Positions 1-5,427 of a stretch of 5,427 nt of DNA are shown piece after piece. Position 1 is the stretch's first letter; each line of letters starts with the position of its first letter. Position numbers and translations under genes: made by a program. A model generated the notes under the pieces. That model searched no databases, was not told where the DNA came from, and saw only the letters and a list, made by a program, of their open reading frames with translations. This DNA is from Phenylobacterium sp. (GTDB taxonomy: Bacteria; Pseudomonadota; Alphaproteobacteria; Caulobacterales; Caulobacteraceae): assembly GCA_019264505.1 (NCBI GenBank), contig JAHUZY010000271.1:1-5427 (forward strand), in the 5' to 3' direction.

Positions 1-998
1 TTCAGATGTCGTTTGCGGCCACGGCCGCCCTGGTGGCGCTTGCGGAAGCCTGGCCGCAGGCGATCCGTGAGATCAGCGCGCCCTGGCCGATCCGCATGGT
101 CCAGACGGCCACGACCTGGTTCGCCGCGAGCCTCGCCGCCAGCTTCGTCGCGGGCATGGCCACCGGCCCGTTCGCCCTTCAGCACTTCAACCGGATGGCC
201 ACCTATGGCCTGGCGGCCACCCTGGCGGCCTCTCCGATCTCGTCCTTCCTGATGATGCCCAGCCTGGCCATCGGCGCCGCCCTCACGCCCCTGGGCCTCG
301 GCGACCTGCCGCTGATGGTCTCGGGCTGGGGAATCGCCGCGATCACCTGGGTCGCCCAGGCGGCGGCCGAGGCCCCCGGCGCCAACATGCTCGTGCCCAG
401 CGCTCCGGCCTGGGCGCTGCCCAGCGCCTTCTTGGGCATTCTCTGGATGTGCCTCTGGCGGGGTTGGGTGCGTTGGCTGGGCCTGCCCTTCGCCCTGGCT
501 GTGAGCCTCACGCCCAGGCCTGAGTCGCCGACCGTCTGGATCGCCGCCGACGGAGCGCAGGTGGCGGTGCGGCAGGCTGGCGAGGCCGTTCTTCTCAGGC
601 CGGACGTCAAGCGCTTCGCCGCGGAGCGCTGGGCGCAGCGCCATGGCCTGATCGCCAGTTCAGACGAGGCCCCGCGGGATGAGATGTTCGTCTGTGATCG
701 CTGGACCTGTCGCCCGCAGCCTGAGGCCACGGTCTCGGTCGCCGCCTATTGGAGCCGGAAGGTCCCTGATGTTGAGACCTTGGCCACCCTCTGCGCCTCA
801 GCCGAACTGGTCATTGTCCGGCCGGCCCTCGCCCCGCATCCTTGCCCCGGTCGGATCGTGCTCAGCGGCGCGGACTTCGCCCAGGGGGGTTCAGTGGAGC
901 TGAGCCAGGGGAAGGATGGTGTCTGGCGCGCCCGCTGGGCCCAGGACCTGCGCGGTCATCGGCCCTGGAGCTGGAGCCCTAGTGGTAGCGACGAATGA
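1..998 (+). CDS. comEC: ComEC/Rec2 family DNA-uptake channel protein, 3' part (5' end outside window)
   Basis: This is the C-terminal part of ComEC, the inner-membrane channel that carries single-stranded DNA into the cytoplasm during natural transformation. The reading frame enters from the left edge (first full codon CAG at 3-5), so the Met at position 6 is internal and not a start. The motif [10 protein letters not shown] is typical of the ComEC competence domain, and about 12 residues before the first proline-rich loop are hydrophobic. Counting from that Met, hydrophobic stretches lie at about 1-14, 35-52, 66-92, 101-118 and 135-168, with the family-like segment [19 protein letters not shown] at 61-79. 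A soluble tail of about 160 residues follows (170-330). It contains [11 protein letters not shown] and KRFAAERW, which I associate with alphaproteobacterial ComEC tails, but shows no HxHxDH metal motif of the metallo-beta-lactamase domain found in many ComEC proteins. The stop TGA lies inside the 3' end of the convergent lexA. Family assignment is firm; actual competence of the host is not shown. Confidence 0.9.
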   Translation, partial: QMSFAATAALVALAEAWPQAIREISAPWPIRMVQTATTWFAASLAASFVAGMATGPFALQHFNRMATYGLAATLAASPISSFLMMPSLAIGAALTPLGLGDLPLMVSGWGIAAITWVAQAAAEAPGANMLVPSAPAWALPSAFLGILWMCLWRGWVRWLGLPFALAVSLTPRPESPTVWIAADGAQVAVRQAGEAVLLRPDVKRFAAERWAQRHGLIASSDEAPRDEMFVCDRWTCRPQPEATVSVAAYWSRKVPDVETLATLCASAELVIVRPALAPHPCPGRIVLSGADFAQGGSVELSQGKDGVWRARWAQDLRGHRPWSWSPSGSDE

Positions 999-1674
999 GG
1001 CCGACGAGACGCCCCTGCACCGCGACCTGATCGGGGCCGAAAATGCGGGTTTCGTAGGCTGGATTTGCGGCTTCCAGGGCGATGGAGGCGCCCTTGCGAC
1101 GTAGCCGTTTCAAGGTGGCTTCCTCGCCCATCACCAGGGCGACCACGATCTCCCCCGAGTTGGCGGAGTCGGCGCGCCGGATCACCACATAGTCGCCGTC
1201 CAGAATGCCGGCGTTGATCATCGAGTCGCCCTGGACCTCGAGCACGAAGTGCTCCCCAGCGCCCAGCATGGATTCGGGCACATGCAGACGATCCCGTTCC
1301 TGCTGGATGGCCTCAATCGGCGTGCCCGCCGCGATCTTGCCAAGCACGGAAAGCTCTCGCGTGTCGTTGGCCGCGGCGACCGCGGGGGCCGAATCTCCGG
1401 GCGTGACGAGTTGCGGCTTGAAGGCCTGGCGGCCCTTGGGCGGGGCGGAGGTCGTCGCCTCCTGGGGCAGCTTCACCACCTCAAGCGCCCGGGCCCGGTG
1501 AGGCAGGCGTCGGAGAAATCCGCGTTCCTCAAGGGCTGTAATCAGCCGGTGGATGCCGGACTTGGACGCCAGGTCCAAGGCTTCCTTCATCTCGTCGAAG
1601 GAGGGCGAGACGCCGGTTTCCTTGATCCGCTCATGGATGAACATGAGCAGTTCGTGCTGCTTACGGGTCAGCAT
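979..1674 (-). CDS. lexA: LexA, SOS response transcriptional repressor / self-cleaving serine protease
   Basis: LexA binds SOS operators as a dimer and cleaves itself when stimulated by RecA filaments on single-stranded DNA, which derepresses DNA repair genes. I start it at the ATG giving [10 protein letters not shown], the usual LexA N-terminus, for 231 residues. A TTG start 24 nt further upstream (1698) is open but would add an atypical octapeptide. The winged-helix DNA-binding domain spans about 1-65 ([13 protein letters not shown] at 21-33, recognition region [18 protein letters not shown] at 37-54). A Pro/Ala-rich linker covers about 70-105. The peptidase S24 domain follows: the Ala116-Gly117 cleavage site in [10 protein letters not shown], nucleophile Ser151 in VQGDSM and general-base Lys189 in ATLKR. 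All key residues are present, so it should be functional. A weak ribosome site (GGGA, 6 nt before ATG) is visible. It has its own promoter and SOS box, and its 3' end overlaps comEC. Confidence 0.97.
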   Translation of the reverse strand: MLTRKQHELLMFIHERIKETGVSPSFDEMKEALDLASKSGIHRLITALEERGFLRRLPHRARALEVVKLPQEATTSAPPKGRQAFKPQLVTPGDSAPAVAAANDTRELSVLGKIAAGTPIEAIQQERDRLHVPESMLGAGEHFVLEVQGDSMINAGILDGDYVVIRRADSANSGEIVVALVMGEEATLKRLRRKGASIALEAANPAYETRIFGPDQVAVQGRLVGLIRRYH

Positions 1675-1692
1675 GGGTCTTCCCAACCTTGA

Positions 1693-1707
1693 GAACAAAG
1701 CGCAAAC
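1693..1707. promoter_or_regulatory. Second, imperfect SOS-like repeat in the lexA 5' region
   Basis: The + strand reads GAAC-AAAGCGC-AAAC, one base away from GAAC-N7-GAAC, with the inner half-site changed from GAAC to AAAC. It lies between the perfect SOS box and the lexA start, ending 19 nt upstream of the ATG, and its starting base is 24 bp from that of the perfect box. On the lexA strand it reads GTTT-N7-GTTC, so its polarity is opposite to that of the perfect box. It could be a weak auxiliary LexA site or a chance match; a one-mismatch 8-base pattern is not rare. Confidence 0.3.
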
Positions 1708-1716
1708 GTTAGCGAT

Positions 1717-1731
1717 GTTCTCTAGGCGTTC
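1717..1731 (-). promoter_or_regulatory. LexA operator (alphaproteobacterial SOS box) upstream of lexA
   Basis: The + strand reads GTTC-TCTAGGC-GTTC, a perfect match to the direct-repeat GTTC-N7-GTTC operator known for alphaproteobacterial LexA; on the lexA strand it reads GAAC-N7-GAAC. It ends 42 nt upstream of the lexA ATG and lies directly downstream of a TTGACA -35 box, where a bound repressor would block RNA polymerase. This is the expected arrangement for autorepression of lexA. Match and position are seen in the sequence; binding is inferred. Confidence 0.93.
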
Positions 1732-1745
1732 TATCTTAATGTCAA
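1717..1745 (-). promoter_or_regulatory. Probable lexA promoter with TTGACA -35 box
   Basis: The lexA strand carries a perfect TTGACA at 1745-1740. No textbook -10 is present at 16-18 bp. The candidates are TAGAGA after a 15-bp spacer, or GAGAAC after 17 bp, both overlapping the SOS box. The poor -10 may reflect the different -10 consensus of alphaproteobacterial housekeeping sigma factors, or overlap with the operator. The -35 call is good; the exact -10 and transcription start are not resolved. No hairpin followed by a T-run separates this promoter from the upstream SGNH gene. Confidence 0.65.
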
Positions 1746-1786
1746 GTTACCGGGGGCCGCCGCAGGGATATCGGTCAGAGCGCCCG

Positions 1787-2749
1787 TCAGGGAGCCGCGA
1801 AGTTCAGGGGCAGGGTCGTGGGATAGGTGGCCAGAAAGCGTTCTGTGACAAAGTGCAGTACGACGTCCGGCTGCTCGCGCCTGATGATCTCTGCGAGCAC
1901 GTCCCCCTCATGCCAGACATAGACCGAGCGGGAGAAATGCTCAGCCAGGAAGGGGATCGAATCAGTCGCCGTGGAATCACGGAAGACGACCGCCCGCGGC
2001 AGGTCCGAATCGGCGATCTCGTAGATCAGCATCTCCCGACCATGGAAGCCGGCCTCATCCTCGGGCGTCAGAGGCACGCGTTTGGCCCGTACCAGGGCCT
2101 CGTCCATATTGTACTTGATGGTGATTTCGAGCATGGCCCGCCAGCGACCATAATCGGCGTCGATATCGAACTCTGGCCTCTGGGTCTCATCCAGCTGCAC
2201 GAACACGTCGCCTTCGAAACCGGCTCGCGCCGGCAGCAGTTCGCTTGAGGTGATGGCTGGTCGCGTTCTGACGCCGGCCTTGTCCAGGGTCTCAACCACG
2301 AACCTGTAGAGCAGATAGCCGCCCAACCAGTTCACGTGGGTGTCGCCACGGAAGTAGAGGAAGCCCAGCCGCTTCATCCGCTCGAACCACGGCTGCAGAT
2401 AGCTGACCTGCTCCGGAAAGGCGCTGGTCATCCAGGTCGCGGGCCGGCCGGGGTCGGACTTCAGCTCCGCCAGACCCATCGGCAGGTATTCCTGATAGGC
2501 GACGCTCTTCTCGGGCGTGATGAACATCAGGTAGGGGGTCGGCGCCAGGGCTTCGAGCCGCGCCTTCAATATGGCTGCGACCTGATCGCGCTCACGCCGG
2601 GTCCAGCGGGTGATCCCGAACTGCCACGGCAGAAAGTCATTGGTGTCGTTGACCAGGAAGACCCAGCCCCCTCGGGCGGCCAGGGCTTTTCCGGGCTGGC
2701 GGGCCTTGGCGGCCGCCACGCGGCGGGCGGCCTTGCGCCGCCAGATCAC
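1787..2749 (-). CDS. AlgJ/AlgX-like SGNH-fold protein (putative sugar O-acetyltransferase/esterase), no visible export signal
   Basis: This 320-residue protein resembles the SGNH-hydrolase-like domain of alginate O-acetyltransferases AlgJ and AlgX, which acetylate polysaccharide in the periplasm, usually together with an MBOAT protein such as AlgI. Landmarks in order are [14 protein letters not shown] (27-40, the family's entry motif), [15 protein letters not shown] (77-90), the DxH motif in [10 protein letters not shown] (Asp136, His138), GFEGDVF (177-183), FRDS with the probable nucleophile Ser259, and [13 protein letters not shown] (294-306). The DxH-before-Ser order fits AlgX, where these form the catalytic triad. 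The start is GTG, overlapping the trpC stop as GTGA; an in-frame stop at 2780-2782 excludes a longer version. The N-terminus (nine Arg/Lys in 26 residues) has no hydrophobic segment, so neither the AlgX-type signal peptide nor the AlgJ-type anchor is seen. The substrate is unknown, and no MBOAT partner is in the window. GC is lower than in the trp genes. Confidence 0.75.
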   Translation of the reverse strand: MIWRRKAARRVAAAKARQPGKALAARGGWVFLVNDTNDFLPWQFGITRWTRRERDQVAAILKARLEALAPTPYLMFITPEKSVAYQEYLPMGLAELKSDPGRPATWMTSAFPEQVSYLQPWFERMKRLGFLYFRGDTHVNWLGGYLLYRFVVETLDKAGVRTRPAITSSELLPARAGFEGDVFVQLDETQRPEFDIDADYGRWRAMLEITIKYNMDEALVRAKRVPLTPEDEAGFHGREMLIYEIADSDLPRAVVFRDSTATDSIPFLAEHFSRSVYVWHEGDVLAEIIRREQPDVVLHFVTERFLATYPTTLPLNFAAP

Positions 2750-3534
2750 GACATAAGATCGCGGACGGCGGCGGTCACGTCAGCCTGACGCATCAGACTT
2801 TCCCCGACCAGCATCGCCCGGGCGCCGGCGGCCGACAGGCGTCGCACGTCGGCCGGCCCTGTGATGCCGCTTTCGGTGACCAGTAGGGCGTCGGTCGGCG
2901 CCAGCGCGGCGAGGCGTTCGGTTGTCGCCAGGTCGGTTTCGAAGGTGCGCAGGTTGCGATTGTTCACCCCGACGAGCGCTGCGCCCATGCGGCCGGCGCG
3001 GGCCATCTCGTCCTCGTCATGCACCTCGACCAGGGCGTCCATGCCGAGCCGGCGGGCCTCGGCCTGCAGCTCACCGGCCAGGATATCGTCGACCATGGCC
3101 AGGATGATCAGAATGGCGTCGGCGCCCAGGGCGCGGGATTCCGCCACCTGCCACGGATCCACCAGGAACTCCTTGCGCAGGGCCGGCAGGCTGACCGCCT
3201 CACGGCCAGCGGTGAGATAGCCGTCGGCGCCCTGGAAGCTGGGCCCGTCCGTCAGGATCGACAGGCAGGTCGCGCCGCTAGCCTCGTAGGCCTTTGCCAG
3301 GGCGGGCGGATCGAAGTCTGCGCGGATCAGCCCCTTGGACGGCGAGGCCTTCTTGATTTCAGCGATCAAGGCGAGACGTCCGGGCGTGTGCGCCGCCTGC
3401 AGGGCCTTCAGAAAGCCGCGGGGCGGGGAGGGCGCCTTGGCGGCGGCCTCCACCTCGGCCTGACTCCGCTCAAGCTTGCGGGCGGCCACCTCATCGCGCT
3501 TGTAAGCGGCGATCTTGTCCAGCACGTCGCTCAT
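2746..3534 (-). CDS. trpC: Indole-3-glycerol phosphate synthase (tryptophan biosynthesis)
   Basis: TrpC converts carboxyphenylaminodeoxyribulose 5-phosphate to indole-3-glycerol phosphate, the ring-closing step of tryptophan synthesis, in the cytoplasm. The 262-residue length fits a single-domain (beta/alpha)8 enzyme, not an E. coli-type TrpC-TrpF fusion. Catalytic landmarks are all present: Glu59 and Lys61 in [13 protein letters not shown], Lys121 in LRKEFLVDP, Glu170 in LVEVHDE, Asn191 in GVNNRNL, and Glu221-Ser222 in VTESGI; the phosphate-binding end reads LVGESLM (242-248). I start at the ATG giving [15 protein letters not shown], because it shares its A with the trpD stop (TGATG); six extra upstream codons (to 3552) are open but run into trpD. 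The stop overlaps the GTG of the SGNH gene by 4 nt. Both junctions suggest translational coupling in one operon. Confidence 0.97.
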   Translation of the reverse strand: MSDVLDKIAAYKRDEVAARKLERSQAEVEAAAKAPSPPRGFLKALQAAHTPGRLALIAEIKKASPSKGLIRADFDPPALAKAYEASGATCLSILTDGPSFQGADGYLTAGREAVSLPALRKEFLVDPWQVAESRALGADAILIILAMVDDILAGELQAEARRLGMDALVEVHDEDEMARAGRMGAALVGVNNRNLRTFETDLATTERLAALAPTDALLVTESGITGPADVRRLSAAGARAMLVGESLMRQADVTAAVRDLMS

Positions 3535-4544
3535 CAGGCGGTGATCTCGCAAAGCTTGTTCAGGGCGTTCAGGGCGCGGCCGTCGTCCAGCACCTGGCTG
3601 GCCAGTTCGACGCCCTCGCGTAGGGTCTCGACCCGCTCGCCCACCAGGAAGGCGGCCGCGGCGTTCAGGGCGACGATATCGCGATAGGCTCCAGTCTCAC
3701 CTTCCAGGAGACGACGCAGGGCCGCAGCGTTGGCCTCCGGCGCCCCTCCGGTCAGGTCACTGAGGGCCGCCCGGGGCAGGCCCACCGCCTCGGGGGTGAT
3801 GGTGAACAGGCGCACCTGTCCATCTTTCCACTCGGCCACCTGGGTCTCGCCGGTGGTGGTCATCTCGTCCATGCCGCCCCCATGGACCACCCAGGCGCGT
3901 TCAGCGCCCAGGCCGCCCAGCACGCGGGCGAGCGGTTCGACCCAGCGTTCGGAAAACACGCCAAGCACCTGTCGCTGAGCGCCGGCGGGGTTACTCAGGG
4001 GCCCCAGGAGGTTGAACAGGGTGCGGAAGCCAAGCTCAGCCCGGATCGGCGAGACATGTTTCATCGCGCCATGGTGGACCTGGGCGAACAGGAAGCAGAG
4101 GCCGGCCTCATCCAAGGCGCGCAGCTGCTGGTCGCGGCCGGCAGTAATGTTGACGCCCAGCGCGGCGAGCACATCGGCTGCGCCGGACCGGGACGACAGC
4201 GCCCGGTTGCCATGCTTGGCCACCTTCAGGCCGCCGCCCGCCGCCACGAAGGCCACGGCGGTGGAGATGTTCAGGGTGTGCAGGCCATCGCCGCCGGTGC
4301 CGCACACATCGATCACCCGGTAGGGGTGATCCAGGGTGACGGCGGCCTCACGCATGGCGCGGGCGCAGGCGGTGATCTCGCCGACCGTCTCGCCGCGCAT
4401 GCGCATGGCGGTGAGGGCGGCGGCCACCTGGGCCGGGGTCGGCTCGCCGCGCAGGCAGGCGGCGAAAAAGACCTGGGCGTCGTCCGCAGAAAGCGTCGCG
4501 CCCTCCGCCAGGCGGGCGAGAAGCGGCTTGAAAGCCTCGGACAT
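3534..4544 (-). CDS. trpD: Anthranilate phosphoribosyltransferase (tryptophan biosynthesis)
   Basis: TrpD transfers phosphoribosyl from PRPP to anthranilate, giving phosphoribosylanthranilate, the second committed step of tryptophan synthesis. At 336 residues it is a normal stand-alone TrpD, not fused to TrpG as in E. coli. The helical N-terminal domain is followed by the PRPP-binding glycine-rich loop DVCGTGGDG (79-87), KHGNR (110-114), SSRSGAAD (117-124), the anthranilate-site stretch [20 protein letters not shown] (163-182), and HGGGMDE (221-227) with the Asp-Glu pair that binds metal. The ATG is preceded by GAGG at a 7-nt spacing (4555-4552), and this site overlaps the trpG stop (TGAGG). 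The gap to trpG is 9 nt, and the 3' end overlaps trpC by 1 nt. No disruption is visible. Confidence 0.97.
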   Translation of the reverse strand: MSEAFKPLLARLAEGATLSADDAQVFFAACLRGEPTPAQVAAALTAMRMRGETVGEITACARAMREAAVTLDHPYRVIDVCGTGGDGLHTLNISTAVAFVAAGGGLKVAKHGNRALSSRSGAADVLAALGVNITAGRDQQLRALDEAGLCFLFAQVHHGAMKHVSPIRAELGFRTLFNLLGPLSNPAGAQRQVLGVFSERWVEPLARVLGGLGAERAWVVHGGGMDEMTTTGETQVAEWKDGQVRLFTITPEAVGLPRAALSDLTGGAPEANAAALRRLLEGETGAYRDIVALNAAAAFLVGERVETLREGVELASQVLDDGRALNALNKLCEITA

Positions 4545-4553
4545 CGGGAAGCC

Positions 4554-5144
4554 TCAGGCCGGGCTCAGGCGCTTTGCGCCGGCCAGGTCCAGGAAGTTGG
4601 ACAGGAGGGCGTGGCCGCCCTCGGTGGCGATGGATTCCGGATGGAACTGAACCCCGAAAATGGGGCGGCACACATGCTGCAGGCCCATGACCTCGCCATC
4701 CTCGGTCCAGGCGGTGATCTCCAGCACCTCGGGAATGGTTTCCCGGCGCACCGACAGGCTGTGATAGCGGGTGGCGGTGAAGGGGTTGGGCAGGCCGGCG
4801 AACACGCCCTTGCCGGTATGGTGCATGGGGCTGGTCTTGCCGTGCATCAGGCTGGCGGCGCGGATGACCTCGCCGCCAAAGGCCTGGCCAATAGCCTGAT
4901 GCCCAAGGCAGACACCAAGGATCGGCAGGTCCTCCGGCGCCTTGGCCAGCAAGTCCAGGCAGACGCCGGCTTCATTGGGGGTGCAGGGACCCGGCGACAG
5001 GAGCACGCCCTCGGGCTTCAACGCGATCGCCTCTTCGGCGCTCAGCGCATCGTTGCGGTGGACCAGCGTTTCGGCCCCAAGCTCGTTCAGATAGTGGACG
5101 AGGTTGTAGGTGAAGCTGTCGTAGTTATCGACGACCAGGATCAT
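4554..5144 (-). CDS. trpG: Anthranilate synthase component II (glutamine amidotransferase), TrpG/PabA family
   Basis: TrpG hydrolyses glutamine and channels ammonia to anthranilate synthase component I (TrpE), which makes anthranilate from chorismate; TrpE is not in this window. The 196-residue class I amidotransferase has [19 protein letters not shown] at the start (the family hallmark), the oxyanion-strand region [13 protein letters not shown] (48-60), nucleophile Cys79 in [15 protein letters not shown] (101-105), and the His168/Glu170 pair in GVQFHPES. The start is fixed by an in-frame TAG at 5154-5156 and a strong ribosome site. PabA of folate synthesis belongs to the same family and in some bacteria one protein serves both pathways, so a dual role is possible; the trpD-trpC context supports the tryptophan role. 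It is the first gene of the operon seen here. Confidence 0.95.
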   Translation of the reverse strand: MILVVDNYDSFTYNLVHYLNELGAETLVHRNDALSAEEAIALKPEGVLLSPGPCTPNEAGVCLDLLAKAPEDLPILGVCLGHQAIGQAFGGEVIRAASLMHGKTSPMHHTGKGVFAGLPNPFTATRYHSLSVRRETIPEVLEITAWTEDGEVMGLQHVCRPIFGVQFHPESIATEGGHALLSNFLDLAGAKRLSPA

Positions 5145-5256
5145 GCCATTCCTCTAGAGCGGGTTCCGATATGTGGAAACCGGTTATCGGCCGAAAGCTC
5201 GCGGCGGCGCAAAGCGCCACATTGCATATGGGGTCAGGCGAGCCGATGCTGAAACC
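5145..5256. promoter_or_regulatory. Divergent intergenic region between trpG and the membrane protein gene
   Basis: These 112 bp must hold the start signals for both the trp operon (-) and the rightward gene (+), unless transcription enters from elsewhere. For trpG the best candidate I find is a weak TTGCGC (5212-5207), an 18-bp spacer and GATAAC (5188-5183). Other structure includes a perfect 5-bp stem with an AAA loop, GGCGC-AAA-GCGCC (5206-5218), which overlaps that -35 candidate, a CCGATA/TATCGG inverted repeat (5166-5171 and 5185-5190), and the palindrome AACCGGTT (5178-5185). I see no tandem Trp codons and no attenuator hairpin with a T-run. The rightward gene has no clear promoter and only a weak AGG-containing ribosome site well upstream of its ATG. 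Region function is inferred from geometry. Confidence 0.45.
5150..5155 (-). promoter_or_regulatory. Ribosome binding site of trpG
   Basis: The trpG strand reads AGAGGA followed by five bases and the ATG. This is the best Shine-Dalgarno match in the window and, with the in-frame stop just above it, fixes the trpG start. A second ATG lies inside the 5-nt spacer region but is followed by GCA TGA, so it is out of frame with trpG. Confidence 0.75.
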
Positions 5257-5427
5257 ATGTCCCTGACCGATTCCGCGCTAGATTCCGACGCCATCGCCCA
5301 GGCCAGGAGCCTGCTGGCGCCGGCGGTGAAGAAGGAGCGCCTGTGGCCCGTGGTGGCGGCGGCCGCCTTCGCGGCGGTGGCGGCCTTGGCCCTGGCCGGC
5401 GCCATGATCACAGCGCCCCCCGTGGTC
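5257..5427 (+). CDS. Predicted single-pass membrane protein, 5' part only (runs off window)
   Basis: An open frame starts at ATG 5257 and stays open to the window edge (57 codons). The protein begins MSLTDSALDSDAIAQARSLL, then a basic patch AVKKER (23-28), then a long hydrophobic Ala/Val-rich segment from about Trp30 to Ile51, and then PPVV. This is the pattern of an N-terminal cytoplasmic tail followed by a membrane anchor, with positive charges on the inside. I do not recognise the family, and too little is visible to name a function. It is divergent from trpG. The coding call rests on the open frame, the codon pattern (mostly G/C third positions), the coherent anchor topology and its position directly after a divergent intergenic gap. 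The overlapping minus-strand frame is Ala-rich and featureless and I do not count it. Confidence 0.6.
   Translation, partial: MSLTDSALDSDAIAQARSLLAPAVKKERLWPVVAAAAFAAVAALALAGAMITAPPVV

Noticed and set aside
203..730. Minus-strand open frame inside comEC
   Set aside because: Arg/Ala-rich translation without motifs, opposite the ComEC membrane segments. The comEC frame explains this region.
1637..1651. GAAC-N7-GTTC inside the lexA coding region as a further SOS box
   Set aside because: The half-sites are inverted, not direct repeats, so it does not match the alphaproteobacterial operator, and it lies within conserved LexA codons.
1675..1698. Longer lexA starting at TTG 1698
   Set aside because: It adds eight residues (MFSRLGRP) not typical of LexA; the ATG at 1674 gives the canonical N-terminus.
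1751..1786. GC-rich stretch after the SGNH stop as an intrinsic terminator
   Set aside because: Only weak, widely spaced pairing (GGGGGC with GCGCCC) and no T-run on the transcribed strand.
1553..2248. Plus-strand open frame across lexA, its promoter and the SGNH gene
   Set aside because: It runs through the SOS box and two well-supported minus-strand genes and shows no family motif. It looks like a shadow frame.
3559..3577. Tandem GTTCAGGGC repeat that also resembles an SOS box
   Set aside because: The spacing between GTTC units is 5, not 7, and the repeat simply encodes the ALNALN stretch near the TrpD C-terminus.
3882..5252. A 456-codon plus-strand open frame lying across trpD and trpG
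   Set aside because: It is antisense to two genes with complete catalytic motifs. Its translation is Gly/Ala/Gln/His-rich low-complexity sequence with no domain, as expected from the opposite strand of GC-rich codons.

Overview
The window looks like chromosomal DNA from an alphaproteobacterium, most likely a Caulobacterales relative (Caulobacter/Phenylobacterium/Brevundimonas type). This rests on the high GC content, the gene set trpG-trpD-trpC next to lexA and comEC, and a perfect alphaproteobacterial LexA operator (GTTC-N7-GTTC) upstream of lexA. The genus is inference.

Layout. Positions 1-998 (+) hold the 3' part of comEC, a membrane DNA-uptake channel gene whose start lies left of the window. 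lexA (979-1674, -) converges on it, and the two coding ends overlap by 20 bp. The 112 bp upstream of lexA carry a TTGACA -35 box, the SOS box and a second imperfect SOS-like repeat. Further right, on the same strand as lexA, are an AlgJ/AlgX-like SGNH-fold gene (1787-2749), trpC (2746-3534), trpD (3534-4544) and trpG (4554-5144). Transcribed right to left, the order is trpG > trpD > trpC > SGNH gene > lexA. The first four are packed with a 9-nt gap, a 1-nt overlap (TGATG) and a 4-nt overlap (GTGA), so they look like one translationally coupled operon. A 112-bp divergent region (5145-5256) separates trpG from the first 57 codons of a predicted membrane protein gene (5257 to the end, +).

How the genes work together. 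TrpG supplies ammonia to anthranilate synthase (its TrpE partner is not in the window), TrpD adds phosphoribosyl to anthranilate, and TrpC closes the indole ring. LexA represses itself and the SOS regulon. ComEC is physically adjacent but functionally separate. The outlier is the SGNH gene. It sits where many alphaproteobacteria carry moaC-moeA, is clearly lower in GC than the trp genes, has the DxH and Ser motifs of sugar O-acetyltransferases of the alginate type, and yet has no visible export signal. I see no RNA genes, CRISPR array, insertion sequence or phage feature. Most of the window is ordinary core genome; the SGNH gene and the regulatory regions are the parts worth a second look.
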